From positions 48,635 to 112,634 of the forward strand of contig JALEGX010000086.1 in NCBI GenBank assembly GCA_022763485.1: a stretch of 64,000 nt of DNA, read 5' to 3'. Of this stretch, positions 20,928-30,616 are shown in pieces. This DNA comes from Paracoccaceae bacterium. GTDB lineage: Bacteria; Pseudomonadota; Alphaproteobacteria; Rhodobacterales; Rhodobacteraceae. How positions within the stretch are numbered: position 1 is the stretch's first letter; the number at the start of each line of letters is the position of its first letter. A model generated the notes under the pieces. The model did not search any database. It was not told the origin of the DNA and was given only the letters and a program-made list of their open reading frames with translations. Position numbers and translations under genes: made by a program.

Positions 20928-22076
20928 TTAAGATGCCTGAGCGTCGATTTCAGTTTCGAACGCCCATTTCAGCCAGGGCAGCATGGCGGCGATATCGGCG
21001 GTTTCCACCGTGCCACCACACCAGACCCGCAGGCCCGCAGGTGCATCGCGATAGGCTCCGATGTCGAGCGCAACATTCTCGGCTTCCAGCCGTTTTGCCA
21101 CGGCCTTGGCAAAGGCTGCACCGTCCCGGATGCGCGCGTCGGTGAACTTCAGGCACACGCTGGTGTTCGACCGGGTTGCCGGATCATCCGCCAGATTGGC
21201 GATCCAGTCATTTGCGTCACAGAAATCGAAGATTGCTTGTGCATTGGCGTCGGCACGGGCGATCAGCCCCTGAAGCCCACCAACCGAACGGGCCCAGTCC
21301 AGCGCAAACAGATAGTCCTCGACCGCCAGCATCGACGGGGTGTTGATCGTGGCACCGGTAAAGATGCCCTCAATCAGCTTGCCGCCCTTGGTCAGGCGGA
21401 AGATCTTGGGCAGCGGCCATGCGGGCGTGTAGCTTTCCAGTCGTTCCACGGCACGCGGGCTGAGGATCAGGATGCCATGGGCCGCTTCGCCGCCCAGCAC
21501 CTTCTGCCAGCTGAACGTGGTCACATCCAGCTTGTCCCAGGGCAAGTCCATCGCAAAGGCGGCCGAAGTCGCGTCGCAGATGGTCAGACCCGCACGGTCA
21601 TCTGCGATCCAGTCGCCGTTGGGGACGCGCACACCGGCGGTGGTGCCGTTCCAGGTGAACACGACATCATTGTTGAAATCGACCGATGCCAGATCAACGA
21701 TCTGGCCGTAGTCCGCGGTCTTGACCTCGGCGTCGATCTTGAGCTGCTTCACCACGTCGGTGACCCAGCCGGAGCCGAAGGATTCCCAGGCCAGCATCTC
21801 AACCTTGCGTTCGCCCAGAAGCGACCACAGGGCCATTTCAACCGCGCCGGTGTCCGAGGCGGGAACGATGCCGATCTTGTAGTCTGCGGGGATGCCCAGA
21901 ACGTCGCGGGTGCCTTCGATCGCGGCCTTCAGCTTGTCCTTGCCAATGGCGGCACGGTGCGAACGGCCCAGAGCGGCGTCGGCGAGTTTGGTGACATCAA
22001 AAGTGGGGGGTTTGGCGCAGGGGCCAGAAGAAAAACGCGGGTTGGCCGGCCGCGTCGCCGGTTGTTCAATAGCCAT
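20928..22076 (-). CDS. serC: Phosphoserine aminotransferase
   Basis: A PLP enzyme that converts 3-phosphohydroxypyruvate to phosphoserine, the second serine-pathway step. The start [20 protein letters not shown] gives 382 residues, matching the longer alphaproteobacterial form. The PLP Lys is in [16 protein letters not shown], and the Asp that binds the pyridine nitrogen is in [15 protein letters not shown] lies upstream of the chosen ATG. It is followed by serA, giving both early steps in one transcript; the third enzyme, serB, is not in the window. Confidence 0.96.
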   Translation of the reverse strand: MAIEQPATRPANPRFSSGPCAKPPTFDVTKLADAALGRSHRAAIGKDKLKAAIEGTRDVLGIPADYKIGIVPASDTGAVEMALWSLLGERKVEMLAWESFGSGWVTDVVKQLKIDAEVKTADYGQIVDLASVDFNNDVVFTWNGTTAGVRVPNGDWIADDRAGLTICDATSAAFAMDLPWDKLDVTTFSWQKVLGGEAAHGILILSPRAVERLESYTPAWPLPKIFRLTKGGKLIEGIFTGATINTPSMLAVEDYLFALDWARSVGGLQGLIARADANAQAIFDFCDANDWIANLADDPATRSNTSVCLKFTDARIRDGAAFAKAVAKRLEAENVALDIGAYRDAPAGLRVWCGGTVETADIAAMLPWLKWAFETEIDAQAS

Positions 22077-22334
22077 CAATGCTACCCTTCCAGATAAGCG
22101 CCCCTCGTTGGGGAGGGGTGTCCCACGCACAGAGGTAAGGCGCTGCGGTGCAGCACGCAACCGAAAAATTGCAAAACAACGCCGCTTTGGCAGGCAAAAG
22201 CGACACCATTTTCCATTATCGGAAACTTCCGGCACCGCGTCAGGATCCCGACGCCCCCGGAAAAGCCGGTGATTTCACATTGCTCTGCTGGCCGCTTTGC
22301 GTCACAGAACTCTAAGCAGGCAAACGGTTTTGAA

Positions 22335-23297
22335 ATGAGCGCACAGGCACGGATAAATCTTCTGGGTGTCCTCGCTGCCATTGGGGCAGGTGTCGCCTTT
22401 TCGATCATCGACACGATCTTCAAACTGCTGTCCGGAAGCTACCCCCTGTATGAGGTGGTCCTGTTCCGTTCGATCATCGCACTGACCGTCATGCTGGCGG
22501 TGATCGTGCCGTTGGAAGGGGGGTATCACGTTCTGCGCACCCACCAACCACGACTGCATCTGTTGCGGTGCTGCGCAGTCTTGTTCGCCAACCTGTGCTT
22601 TTTCACCGGGCTGGCGGTGCTGCCCCTGGCCGAGGCGGTCGCGATCGCCTTCTCAACCCCGTTGATCGTGACCCTGTTGTCCGTCCTCTTTCTGAAAGAG
22701 CGGGTCGGTCCGTGGCGCTGGGGGGCTGTGTCCATCGGCTTTGCTGGCGTGCTGGTCATCATGCGACCTGGGGCCGAGACCTTCCAGCCCGCCGCCCTCC
22801 TACCGCTGCTGGGGGCCTGTGGCTATGCCACGCTGCATGTGTTGACGCGCCGTGCCGGAAAAAGCGAACGCGGGGCCGCGCTGGCCTTCTATCCGATGCT
22901 GGGGTTTCTGGTGATCAGCGCGCTGGTCGGCATCACTTTGGGCGATGGCCGATTCTCTGACGGCAGCAACGCCGCGCTGGACTTCATCTTCCGCGCTTGG
23001 ATCTGGCCTGAACCACAGGACCTGCCGGTGCTGATCGGCGTCGGGCTGGCAGGTTCGGTCGGCGGCTATCTGGTCAGCCAGGCCTATCGCCTGTGCGAGG
23101 CCGCAGTGGTCGCGCCTTTCGAATACATTGCCATGCCGATGGCGGTGATCTGGGGTGTCATGATCTTTGACGAACTTCCCGATCCGCAGGTCTGGCTTGG
23201 CTCTTCGTTGATTATCGGGTCCGGCCTGCTTTCGGTCTGGCGCGAAACTCGTCACAATCGGCCCACCAGCCGTCCCCGCCCGCGCTCTAGCGGTTGA
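22335..23297 (+). CDS. EamA/DMT family transporter
   Basis: An inner-membrane drug/metabolite transporter of 320 residues with about ten membrane segments and the two-fold EamA repeat (first half LAAIGAGVAFSIIDTIFKLL, second half around LLPLLGACGYATLHVLTRRA). The ATG at 22335 (MSAQARINLLGV) was chosen over an upstream one because the preceding 22 residues are not membrane-like. It is the first gene of a run of four with overlapping or near-touching ends. The substrate is unknown; with the neighbours it may move a small amino or keto acid. Confidence 0.88.
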   Translation: MSAQARINLLGVLAAIGAGVAFSIIDTIFKLLSGSYPLYEVVLFRSIIALTVMLAVIVPLEGGYHVLRTHQPRLHLLRCCAVLFANLCFFTGLAVLPLAEAVAIAFSTPLIVTLLSVLFLKERVGPWRWGAVSIGFAGVLVIMRPGAETFQPAALLPLLGACGYATLHVLTRRAGKSERGAALAFYPMLGFLVISALVGITLGDGRFSDGSNAALDFIFRAWIWPEPQDLPVLIGVGLAGSVGGYLVSQAYRLCEAAVVAPFEYIAMPMAVIWGVMIFDELPDPQVWLGSSLIIGSGLLSVWRETRHNRPTSRPRPRSSG

Positions 23298-23311
23298 AGA
23301 AAGGATACCCC

Positions 23312-23932
23312 ATGACCATCCAAGCTGTGGTCTTCGACATCGGCAACGTGCTGATCGAATGGAAACCGGAACGATATTACGACGCCACCATCGGGGAAGA
23401 CCGCCGACGTGCGATGTTCGCCGAGGTCGACCTGCACGGGATGAACGACGTGGTGGACCGGGGCGGTCCATTCAAGGAAACCATCTATGACTGGGCCACG
23501 AAATACCCTGACTGGGAGGCCGAGATCCGTATGTGGCACGACCAGTGGCTGGAGCTTGCGACCCCGGCCATCCCGCATTCGGTAAAGCTGATGCGCGCGC
23601 TCCGGAACAAGGGAATCCCCACCTTCATCCTGTCCAACATCGGTATCCGGACCTGGGACATCGCCTGTCAGGCTTATCCGTTCCTGACGGAGTTCGATCA
23701 TGCCTATGTGTCGGGTCACATGAAGACCGCCAAACCTGACGCCACGATCTATGAGATGGTCGAACAGCATAGCGCCCTGCCCGGTTCAGGGCTGCTGTTT
23801 GCAGATGACCGGCAGGACAATCTGGATACGGCCGCCGCACGCGGCTGGAACACCCATCTGTTCGAACACCCCCAAGGCTGGGCCGCGCGGCTGGTCTCCG
23901 AAGGGCTTCTGACGCAAGAGGAAGCAGCATGA
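23312..23932 (+). CDS. HAD-superfamily hydrolase (YihX-like phosphatase)
   Basis: A HAD subfamily IA phosphatase of 206 residues. Motif I is VVFDIGNVLIEWKPE: the nucleophile Asp is followed by a Gly where the general acid Asp usually stands, the DxGN form seen in the alpha-glucose-1-phosphatase YihX group. Motif II is ILSNIG, the motif III Lys is in AKPDATIY, and motif IV is LLFADDRQDN. The start at 23312 follows AAAGGA with good spacing. It overlaps the next gene by four bases. Confidence 0.87.
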   Translation: MTIQAVVFDIGNVLIEWKPERYYDATIGEDRRRAMFAEVDLHGMNDVVDRGGPFKETIYDWATKYPDWEAEIRMWHDQWLELATPAIPHSVKLMRALRNKGIPTFILSNIGIRTWDIACQAYPFLTEFDHAYVSGHMKTAKPDATIYEMVEQHSALPGSGLLFADDRQDNLDTAAARGWNTHLFEHPQGWAARLVSEGLLTQEEAA

Positions 23933-24846
23933 GCATCCCCAATATCTCTTTTGAAGAGGGCGAAAAGGTCCTGGACTGGATCAGCTTCACCCAGGCGCTG
24001 GCCGAGGGGCACGCTCTGGCCAAGGCCGAAATCGACGATACGTTTCTCTATCGCGGTGACGACACATTGCTGAGCAGATCCGCCTGGATTGACGGCATGG
24101 GGATCGCCGTGAAAACCGCCACGATTTTCCCGGGCAACCCACAACGCGGCACCCCCATGATCAACGGCGCGGTCTGTCTGTATGATGACCACGGCGGGAC
24201 GCTGGCCGCCCTCTTGGACTTCCACCTCGTAACAAAGTGGAAAACGGCGGGCGACAGCCTGCTTGGTGCCCTCCGCCTTGCCAATCCCGACAGCCGAGAG
24301 GTGCTGATCGTTGGTGCGGGGACAGTCGCCGCATCATTGATCGAAGCCTTCGGGGCCGGTTTCCCAAGGGCGCAGATCCGGATCTGGAACCGAACAACCT
24401 CCAAAGCCGAAGCCACCGCCGAACTCTATCCCGGGACATTGGTTGAAAAAGACCTGGAAAGCGCCGTCAAACAGGCGGATATCATCGTCTGCGCAACCAT
24501 GTCGTCGACCCCGGTGATCAAGGGGGACTGGCTGCGTCCGGGCCAGCATCTGAACCTGATTGGCGCGTATCGCCCAGATATGCGTGAGGCCGACGATGAC
24601 GCGTTGCGCACGTCGCGGATCTTTGCAGATTCCATCGACACCACGCTCGACCACATCGGAGAGTTCAAGATCCCGCTGGCCGAAGGTGTCATCAAACGCG
24701 CGGATGTTCTGGCGGATTTCTATTCTCTTGATGCATTCCCGGCATATGATCCCAAGACCACAACCTTGTTCAAGAACGGTGGCGGGGCGCATCTGGACCT
24801 GATGGCAAGCCATCACATTTTGCAAAAATGGAAGAGTTCCACATGA
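23929..24846 (+). CDS. Ornithine cyclodeaminase/mu-crystallin family protein
   Basis: A 305-residue NAD(P)-dependent enzyme of the ornithine cyclodeaminase, alanine dehydrogenase and iminosuccinate reductase superfamily. The Rossmann motif is VLIVGAGTVAASLIEAFGAG near residues 125-144. The substrate side shows GIAVKTATIFPGNPQRGTP, with the family's conserved Lys. No sequence feature separates a cyclodeaminase from an imine reductase. It overlaps the preceding HAD gene and the following hydrolase gene by four bases each. Confidence 0.87.
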   Translation: MSIPNISFEEGEKVLDWISFTQALAEGHALAKAEIDDTFLYRGDDTLLSRSAWIDGMGIAVKTATIFPGNPQRGTPMINGAVCLYDDHGGTLAALLDFHLVTKWKTAGDSLLGALRLANPDSREVLIVGAGTVAASLIEAFGAGFPRAQIRIWNRTTSKAEATAELYPGTLVEKDLESAVKQADIIVCATMSSTPVIKGDWLRPGQHLNLIGAYRPDMREADDDALRTSRIFADSIDTTLDHIGEFKIPLAEGVIKRADVLADFYSLDAFPAYDPKTTTLFKNGGGAHLDLMASHHILQKWKSST

Positions 24847-25772
24847 TCTGGCTACTGCTTTTCTGCCTCGCACTTGTGATTGCATTGCCAGTGCTGGCCG
24901 AAAAGCGGCGGACACAGATTGGCCCTGATGAGCGGCGATCAGCTCCGGGTGCCTTCGCCACCCTCAGCCAGGGCGTGACACACTACCAATGGATCGGCCC
25001 CGTGCGCGGCCCCGTTGCGGTCTGTGTGCATGGGCTGACGACACCCAGCTTCGTCTGGACGGGGATCGCACAGGGGCTGGCAAAGCTGGGCTTTCGCGTT
25101 CTGATCTATGACCTTTATGGTCGGGGATATTCCGACCGTCCAGGCGGCCCGCAGAACCGCGCCTTTTTCCAGCGCCAACTGGAGGATCTGCTGGAAGACC
25201 AGCAAGTGAAGGTTGACTTCACCCTGTTGGGCTATTCGATGGGCGGGGCGATCAGCCTGGCCTATACCGGCGCACATCCTGACAGGGTGCGCAAGTTGAT
25301 CCTGCTGGCCTCTGCGGGCACCGGTATTTCGGCGGGCGGGCTGGCAAACTTTGTCATTCGCACGCCGGTGATCGGCGACTGGATGATGCTGGCCAGCTTC
25401 CCGCGCACCCACCGTCAGGCAACCGAGCGGGAGCGCGACCTGACAGGATCCGCATCAGACATCGTCGATCTGCAACAGGCCGAGCTGAAAACCCGCGGCT
25501 TCATTCCCAGCGTTCTGGCCTCTTTGCGCGGATTGCTGTCCGAAGATCTGAAACCCGCCATGAAGGCCATTCACCAGGCGGGGATTCCGGTGCTGGCGAT
25601 CTGGGCCAGCGAGGATGAGGTGATCTCACCCGCTGCGGTCGGGATCCTGTCCGAACACTGCCGCTCGGTCCGGCATGAAACCGTCACTGGCGCCGGACAC
25701 GGCCTGCCCTACACTCACACCGAAGAGGTGTTGCACGTGATCCGCCACGATATCGAGCGGACCACCATCTGA
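24843..25772 (+). CDS. Alpha/beta hydrolase with N-terminal membrane anchor
   Basis: A 309-residue alpha/beta-fold hydrolase. It starts MIWLLLFCLALVIALPVLAE, a single hydrophobic segment that is a signal anchor or signal peptide, so the enzyme faces the periplasm or membrane. The nucleophile Ser is in LLGYSMGGAISL, the acid in AIWASEDEVISP and the His in TGAGHGLPYT. The oxyanion HG motif is VHGLTTPSFVW. The ATGA overlap with the previous gene fixes the start. The substrate is unknown. Confidence 0.85.
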   Translation: MIWLLLFCLALVIALPVLAEKRRTQIGPDERRSAPGAFATLSQGVTHYQWIGPVRGPVAVCVHGLTTPSFVWTGIAQGLAKLGFRVLIYDLYGRGYSDRPGGPQNRAFFQRQLEDLLEDQQVKVDFTLLGYSMGGAISLAYTGAHPDRVRKLILLASAGTGISAGGLANFVIRTPVIGDWMMLASFPRTHRQATERERDLTGSASDIVDLQQAELKTRGFIPSVLASLRGLLSEDLKPAMKAIHQAGIPVLAIWASEDEVISPAAVGILSEHCRSVRHETVTGAGHGLPYTHTEEVLHVIRHDIERTTI

Positions 25773-25780
25773 TCGCTTGG

Positions 25781-27019
25781 TCACGCGGCCTGCGCAGTCA
25801 GGGGCCGCTCGCGCACCGGCAGATGCACGATGGCGCTGAAGGCACCGACCCCAACCCCGATCCACCAGACCAGCGTATAGTCCCCATAGGCGTCATACAT
25901 GCGACCGCCCAGCCACACGCCCAAGAAGCTGCCCAGCTGGTGGCTGAAGAAGACGATTCCGTAGAGCGTACCCATGTAGCGCAGCCCGTAGATATGCGCG
26001 ATCAGCCCCGAGGTCAGAGGCACGGTTGCCAGCCACAGGGACCCCATCACCAGCGAGAAGACAATCACGCTGGTCGGCGTGATCGGGAAGATGATGAAGG
26101 CAGCGGCGGCCAAAGTCCGGCCAGTATAGATCGCTGCCAGCAGGTACTTCTTGGAGTAATGCTTGCCAGCCCAGCCCGCCAGCAGCGTGCCACCGACATT
26201 GGCCGCCCCGATCAGCGCAATGGCCCAAGCGCCAAGACGTGATGTCGACGAAATGCCGATACTGTCCAGCAGACCACCGGGCTGAATGGGGCCACACATC
26301 TCGGTCACGAAAGCCGGGAAATGCGCGGTGACAAAGGCCAACTGATAGCCACAGCTAAAGAAGCCCAGAAAGATCAACGTATAAGACGGATCCTTCAACG
26401 CCTTGACCAGGATCTGCCCCATGCTCTCTTCCAGCTCGGCTTTGCCTGCGGTCTGGGGCGCACGCATCAGCGGCAGGGTCAGGATCAGCGCCAGAACCGT
26501 GCCCGCAAAGACCAGGAACACCTCCTGCCAGCTGAGGAAGGTCAGCATCCATTCCGCCGTCGGCGCGCCAAAGATCTGTCCAACCGATCCCGCTGCCGTC
26601 ACGATGGCCAGTGACATGGAGCGGTGCTCATCCGCGCTGGCACGGCCAACAACCGCCAGCACCACGCCAAAGCCGGTGCCAGCCACGCCAAAGCCAACCA
26701 GCCAGGAATAGGCCTGATGTTCCAGCGGCGTCGTGGATCCAGCGCTCAGAACCAGGCCAATGGTATAGATGATGGCCCCCAGAACAATCGCGCGCCGGTC
26801 GCCCAGCCGTTCGGCAATCGCGCCAAAGATCGGCTGACCGATGCCCCAGGCCAGGTTCTGAAAGGCGATCGCCAGCGAAAACTCGCTACGCAGCCAGCCG
26901 AATTCGTCAGCAATCGGGATCTGGAAGACGCCAAAGGACGCCCTGACAGCAAAGCTGACCAGAATGATGACACACCCGACGATCAGGACGGGGGTAAACA
27001 GCGATGCATTGCGGTCCAT
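25781..27019 (-). CDS. Major facilitator superfamily transporter
   Basis: An inner-membrane transporter of 412 residues with about twelve membrane segments. The start at 27019 (MDRNASLFTPVLIVG) follows GGAGA. The MFS motif between helices 2 and 3 is GAIAERLGDRRAIVLG. The overall pattern, with SFGVFQIPIADEFGW in the first loop, resembles monocarboxylate/oxalate-type carriers, but this is inference only. It converges on the alpha/beta hydrolase with an eight-base gap and is divergent from zapE. Confidence 0.88.
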   Translation of the reverse strand: MDRNASLFTPVLIVGCVIILVSFAVRASFGVFQIPIADEFGWLRSEFSLAIAFQNLAWGIGQPIFGAIAERLGDRRAIVLGAIIYTIGLVLSAGSTTPLEHQAYSWLVGFGVAGTGFGVVLAVVGRASADEHRSMSLAIVTAAGSVGQIFGAPTAEWMLTFLSWQEVFLVFAGTVLALILTLPLMRAPQTAGKAELEESMGQILVKALKDPSYTLIFLGFFSCGYQLAFVTAHFPAFVTEMCGPIQPGGLLDSIGISSTSRLGAWAIALIGAANVGGTLLAGWAGKHYSKKYLLAAIYTGRTLAAAAFIIFPITPTSVIVFSLVMGSLWLATVPLTSGLIAHIYGLRYMGTLYGIVFFSHQLGSFLGVWLGGRMYDAYGDYTLVWWIGVGVGAFSAIVHLPVRERPLTAQAA

Positions 27020-27177
27020 GATGGGTCTCCAGCTCAAGCTTGGCGAGGCTATAGAATGTCCAGCAAAGGTCAAATCAGGATTCTTGCGGTCATCAATAAG
27101 AAATATTGAACTGACGCAATGTTCCCGCGTCGCTTCCGGCGCTTTCCTTGAGCCATGCGGCGCGGTATGGCTGCGAT

Positions 27178-28251
27178 ATGATAGATGTGACGACACTTTA
27201 CCAGGACCGAGTCGCGGCAGGCATCATCCGCCCCGACCCCGCGCAAGAGGCCGTTCTGCCGGAATTCGCCCGCATCGCCGAAGGGCTGCGCGCGGCGCCA
27301 GTCAAACGCGGCTTGTTCCGCAAAGCGGCGCCCCCTCCTGCGCCCAAGGGCCTGTATCTCTGGGGCGGCGTCGGGCGCGGCAAATCCATGTTGATGGATC
27401 TCTTCGTCGACAGCCTGGAAGACGTGCCCTCGCGACGGGTGCATTTCCACGCCTTCATGCAGGAGATCCACACGCAGATGCACGCGGCGCGTCAGGACGG
27501 GGTCGAGGATGCGCTGGCACCAGTGGCCGAAGCCGTGGCAAAATCCGTTCGCCTGCTGGCCTTCGACGAGATGCAGATCACCGATATCACCGATGCGATG
27601 ATCGTCGGTCGCCTATTTGAGGCACTGTTCTCCGCAGGTGTCGTGGTCGTCACCACGTCAAACCGTATCCCTGATGACCTCTACAAGAACGGGCTGAACC
27701 GTCAGCTCTTTCTGCCCTTCATCGACCTGATCAAGGATAGCATGACAGTGCATGAGATGGTCAGCCCGACAGATTATCGTCAGGACCGGCTACAGGGCGC
27801 ACAGGTCTATTTCTCCCCCATCGGCCCCGAGGCGCGGGCGCAGGTCAAGGCAATCTGGGAAGATCTTTCAGGTGGTCCTGCGACACCGCTGACGCTGGAG
27901 GTGAAAGGGCGCGAAGTGGTGCTGCCCGCCTTCCGCAATGGCGTGGCGCGGGCAACCTTCTATGACCTCTGTGGCAAGATGCTGGGCCCCGGCGATTACC
28001 TGACCATCGCCGATGAGGTGAAGGTGCTGGTCCTGGAGGATATTCCTCGCCTCAGCCGCAACAACTTCAATGAGGCTAAGCGTTTCGTCACGCTGATCGA
28101 CGCCCTTTATGAGGCCCGCGTGCGGCTGATCTGTTCAGCCGCGGCTGAGCCGGAGATGCTCTACGTCGAAGGTGAAGGCACCTTCGAATTTGAGCGCACC
28201 GCCTCGCGGCTGCGGGAAATGCAGGATCTGGACTGGGGCAAGGACGACTGA
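27178..28251 (+). CDS. zapE: Cell division protein ZapE (AFG1-type ATPase)
   Basis: A 357-residue AAA+-like ATPase of the AFG1/ZapE family; ZapE binds FtsZ and acts at the division ring, and the mitochondrial relatives handle misfolded membrane proteins. Walker A is LYLWGGVGRGKSMLMDLF and Walker B is RLLAFDEMQITDI. The sensor region VVTTSNRIPDDLYKNGLNR is typical. The start MIDVTTLYQDRVAAG at 27178 is preferred over the ATG ten codons upstream. Confidence 0.93.
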   Translation: MIDVTTLYQDRVAAGIIRPDPAQEAVLPEFARIAEGLRAAPVKRGLFRKAAPPPAPKGLYLWGGVGRGKSMLMDLFVDSLEDVPSRRVHFHAFMQEIHTQMHAARQDGVEDALAPVAEAVAKSVRLLAFDEMQITDITDAMIVGRLFEALFSAGVVVVTTSNRIPDDLYKNGLNRQLFLPFIDLIKDSMTVHEMVSPTDYRQDRLQGAQVYFSPIGPEARAQVKAIWEDLSGGPATPLTLEVKGREVVLPAFRNGVARATFYDLCGKMLGPGDYLTIADEVKVLVLEDIPRLSRNNFNEAKRFVTLIDALYEARVRLICSAAAEPEMLYVEGEGTFEFERTASRLREMQDLDWGKDD

Positions 28252-28336
28252 TGCCGGGCAGACCCGCGCCGCGTCAGCGGCGCCGGGCCCAACTGGCCGG
28301 GATCGCCAGATCCCGGACGGGCGGGAGAGCCCCGCC
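28252..28336. other. GC-rich gap between zapE and folC
   Basis: Convergent genes with 85 bases between them. Several GC-rich inverted repeats (for example GCGCCG / CGGCGC at 28268-28286 and GATCGCCAGATC at 28310) may end both transcripts, but none has a clear T-run. Confidence 0.35.
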
Positions 28337-29611
28337 CTAACCGTTTTCGCGCAGGATGTTCCCCGCCAAGTAGAGCGACCCGCAGATCAGCACACGGGCC
28401 TGCGGATCCGCTGCCACAAGGGCTTGCAGGGCCGAGAGCGCATCCTCAGCCACGCGGGTTTGCATCCCCACGGCCTCAGCCGCGGCTTGCGTTTCTTCCG
28501 CGCTCAGCGTGTTCACCTCATCCGGGATCGAAATCGCGGTCAGGCTTTGCACCTGCGGGGCAAGCGGGGCCAGGTATCCGGTCACATCCTTGGTGTTCAG
28601 CATTCCGCAGATCAGATGCGTCGGACGCGCAGGCAGTCCCGCCAGCACGTCGGCCAGCGCAATACCTGCCGCAGCGTTGTGCCCCCCATCCAGCCACAGC
28701 TCCGCCTCTCCGGCCGCTTCGACCAACGGACCGGTCTTCAGACGCTGCATCCGGGCAGGCCAGACCGCATCGCGCATCGCCGCCTCACAGGCCGCCTCAT
28801 CAGCGCCCAGATGGCGCAGCGCTGCCAGCGCGGCCCCCGCGTTCTGGATCTGATGCGCCCCCAACAGCGCCGGCAGTGGAAGGTCCATCAGTCCGGTTTC
28901 GTCCTGGAAGACCAACCGGCCACGTTCCTCATAGACGTGCCAATGCTGCCCATGGACCAGCAGCGGCGCGCCCAGCGCGGCCGCCCGTGCCTCGATCACC
29001 TCCAGCGCCTCATCCGGCTGCGGGCCCACCACACAGGGGATACCGCGCTTGATGATCCCGGCCTTTTCCGCCGCGATCTTGGCCAGCGTGTTGCCCAGGA
29101 ACTGCTCATGGTCGATCGAAACCGGCGTGATCACGGTCAACGCCGGGTCATCGATGACGTTGGTCGCATCCAGACGCCCGCCCAGACCAACCTCAAGCAG
29201 CGTGTAATCCGCCGGGGTCCGCGCAAAGGCCAGCAGGGCCGCGCAGGTGGTGATCTCGAAATAGGTGATGTCGATGCCGCCATTCTTGGCATAGCACTCA
29301 TCCAGGATCTCGGTCAGATGCGCTTCATCAATCAACTCACCCGCCAGCCGGATCCGCTCATGGAACCGCGCCAGATGCGGCGAGGTATAGGCGTGAACGG
29401 ATTTGCCCATGCCCTCAAGCCCGGCGCGGATCATCGCCTGGGTCGACCCTTTGCCGTTGGTTCCGGCAATATGGATCACCGGCGGCATCTTGCGTTGCGG
29501 GTTGTCCAGGGCTTCCAGCAGGCGCCAGACCCGGTCCAAAGTCAGATCAATGACTTTGGGGTGCAAAGCCATCATGCGCGCCAGGATGGCGTCAGAAGTC
29601 TGCTGCGTCAT
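28337..29611 (-). CDS. folC: Bifunctional folylpolyglutamate synthase/dihydrofolate synthase
   Basis: A Mur-ligase-family enzyme that makes dihydrofolate and then adds glutamates to folates, 424 residues. The ATP loop is IHIAGTNGKGSTQAMI near residues 46-61. Also present are the substrate motif HAYTSPHLARFHERIRLAGE, LEVGLGGRLDATNV, and the late catalytic segment LWLDGGHNAAAG. Its start overlaps the accD stop by four bases, the common accD-folC arrangement. Confidence 0.96.
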   Translation of the reverse strand: MTQQTSDAILARMMALHPKVIDLTLDRVWRLLEALDNPQRKMPPVIHIAGTNGKGSTQAMIRAGLEGMGKSVHAYTSPHLARFHERIRLAGELIDEAHLTEILDECYAKNGGIDITYFEITTCAALLAFARTPADYTLLEVGLGGRLDATNVIDDPALTVITPVSIDHEQFLGNTLAKIAAEKAGIIKRGIPCVVGPQPDEALEVIEARAAALGAPLLVHGQHWHVYEERGRLVFQDETGLMDLPLPALLGAHQIQNAGAALAALRHLGADEAACEAAMRDAVWPARMQRLKTGPLVEAAGEAELWLDGGHNAAAGIALADVLAGLPARPTHLICGMLNTKDVTGYLAPLAPQVQSLTAISIPDEVNTLSAEETQAAAEAVGMQTRVAEDALSALQALVAADPQARVLICGSLYLAGNILRENG

Positions 29612-30555
29612 TCCGGGGTCTTTTCGTCCTGAGCGGTGTCCGGGCTTGCCTCGGCCTGTTCCATCTCGGTCTCATCCGGCGGCGGCAGATCCGCCTGAAT
29701 AGCGGGCGGCAGCCCCAGAAGCATACGGATGATGGTGATCAGCTCACCCCGCATTTCGGTCCGCTTGGTCACGCGGTCCAGCATCCCGTGATCCAGCAGG
29801 TATTCAGCGCGCTGGAACCCTTCGGGCAGTTTTTCACGGATGGTCTGTTCGATCACGCGGGGACCGGCAAAACAGATCAGCGCGTTGGGTTCGGCGATCT
29901 GCACATCCCCAAGCATCGCATAGGACGCGGTCACACCCCCGGTGGTCGGATGGGTCAAAACCACGATATAGGGCAGGCCTGCTTCCTTCAGCATCTGCAC
30001 GGCGACGGTGGTGCGGGGCATCTGCATCAGCGACAGGATGCCTTCCTGCATCCGCGCGCCACCCGCAGCGGAAAACAGGATCAGCGGGCGCTTCAGCTTC
30101 ACCGCTTCTTCGGCTGCCGCGACAATCGCGTTGCCGACATACATGCCCATGGAACCGCCCATGAACGAGAAGTCCTGCGCCGCGGCGATGACCGGGGTGC
30201 GCCCCAGCTCACCGGCTGCGACCAGCATCGCTTCCTTTTCGCCGGTGGTCTTCTGCGCGGTCTTCATCCGATCGGGATATTTCTTCTGGTCACGGAACTT
30301 CAGCGGATCCGTCGTCGGCTCGGGCACTTCGACCTCAGTGAAGATGCCACCGTCAAACAGCGCCTCGAAGCGGGCACGGGGCGTAATCCCCATGTGATGA
30401 TCGCAATGGGTGCAAACATTCAGGTTTTCGCTGAGTTCGCGATGGAACAGCATCGTTCCACAGCCATCACATTTCTGCCAAAGGTTTTCGGGGACTTCAC
30501 GACGCGAAAAGATCGAGTTGATCCGCGGTCGGACGTAGTTTGTGATCCAGTTCAT
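29608..30555 (-). CDS. accD: Acetyl-CoA carboxylase carboxyltransferase subunit beta
   Basis: The beta half of carboxyltransferase, which moves CO2 from biotin to acetyl-CoA in fatty-acid synthesis, 315 residues. The start MNWITNYVRPRINSIF is the normal one; an upstream frame adds 29 unlikely residues. A zinc ribbon (CDGCGTMLFHRELSENLNVC then CDHH) opens the protein. The crotonase-like core has FMGGSMGMYVGNAI and SAAGGARMQEGILSLMQM. A Glu/Pro-rich tail ends the protein. Confidence 0.97.
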   Translation of the reverse strand: MNWITNYVRPRINSIFSRREVPENLWQKCDGCGTMLFHRELSENLNVCTHCDHHMGITPRARFEALFDGGIFTEVEVPEPTTDPLKFRDQKKYPDRMKTAQKTTGEKEAMLVAAGELGRTPVIAAAQDFSFMGGSMGMYVGNAIVAAAEEAVKLKRPLILFSAAGGARMQEGILSLMQMPRTTVAVQMLKEAGLPYIVVLTHPTTGGVTASYAMLGDVQIAEPNALICFAGPRVIEQTIREKLPEGFQRAEYLLDHGMLDRVTKRTEMRGELITIIRMLLGLPPAIQADLPPPDETEMEQAEASPDTAQDEKTPE

Positions 30556-30616
30556 AGCATGCCTCTGCAGGGGCGGGGTCAGAGCCTGAGATAAGCCGAC
30601 GCGGCGGCAATTGCAA

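Noticed and set aside
19139..21145. 668-codon plus-strand open frame
   Set aside because: It is antisense to serA and part of serC. The His-, Asp- and Gly-rich translation is a typical GC-bias shadow.
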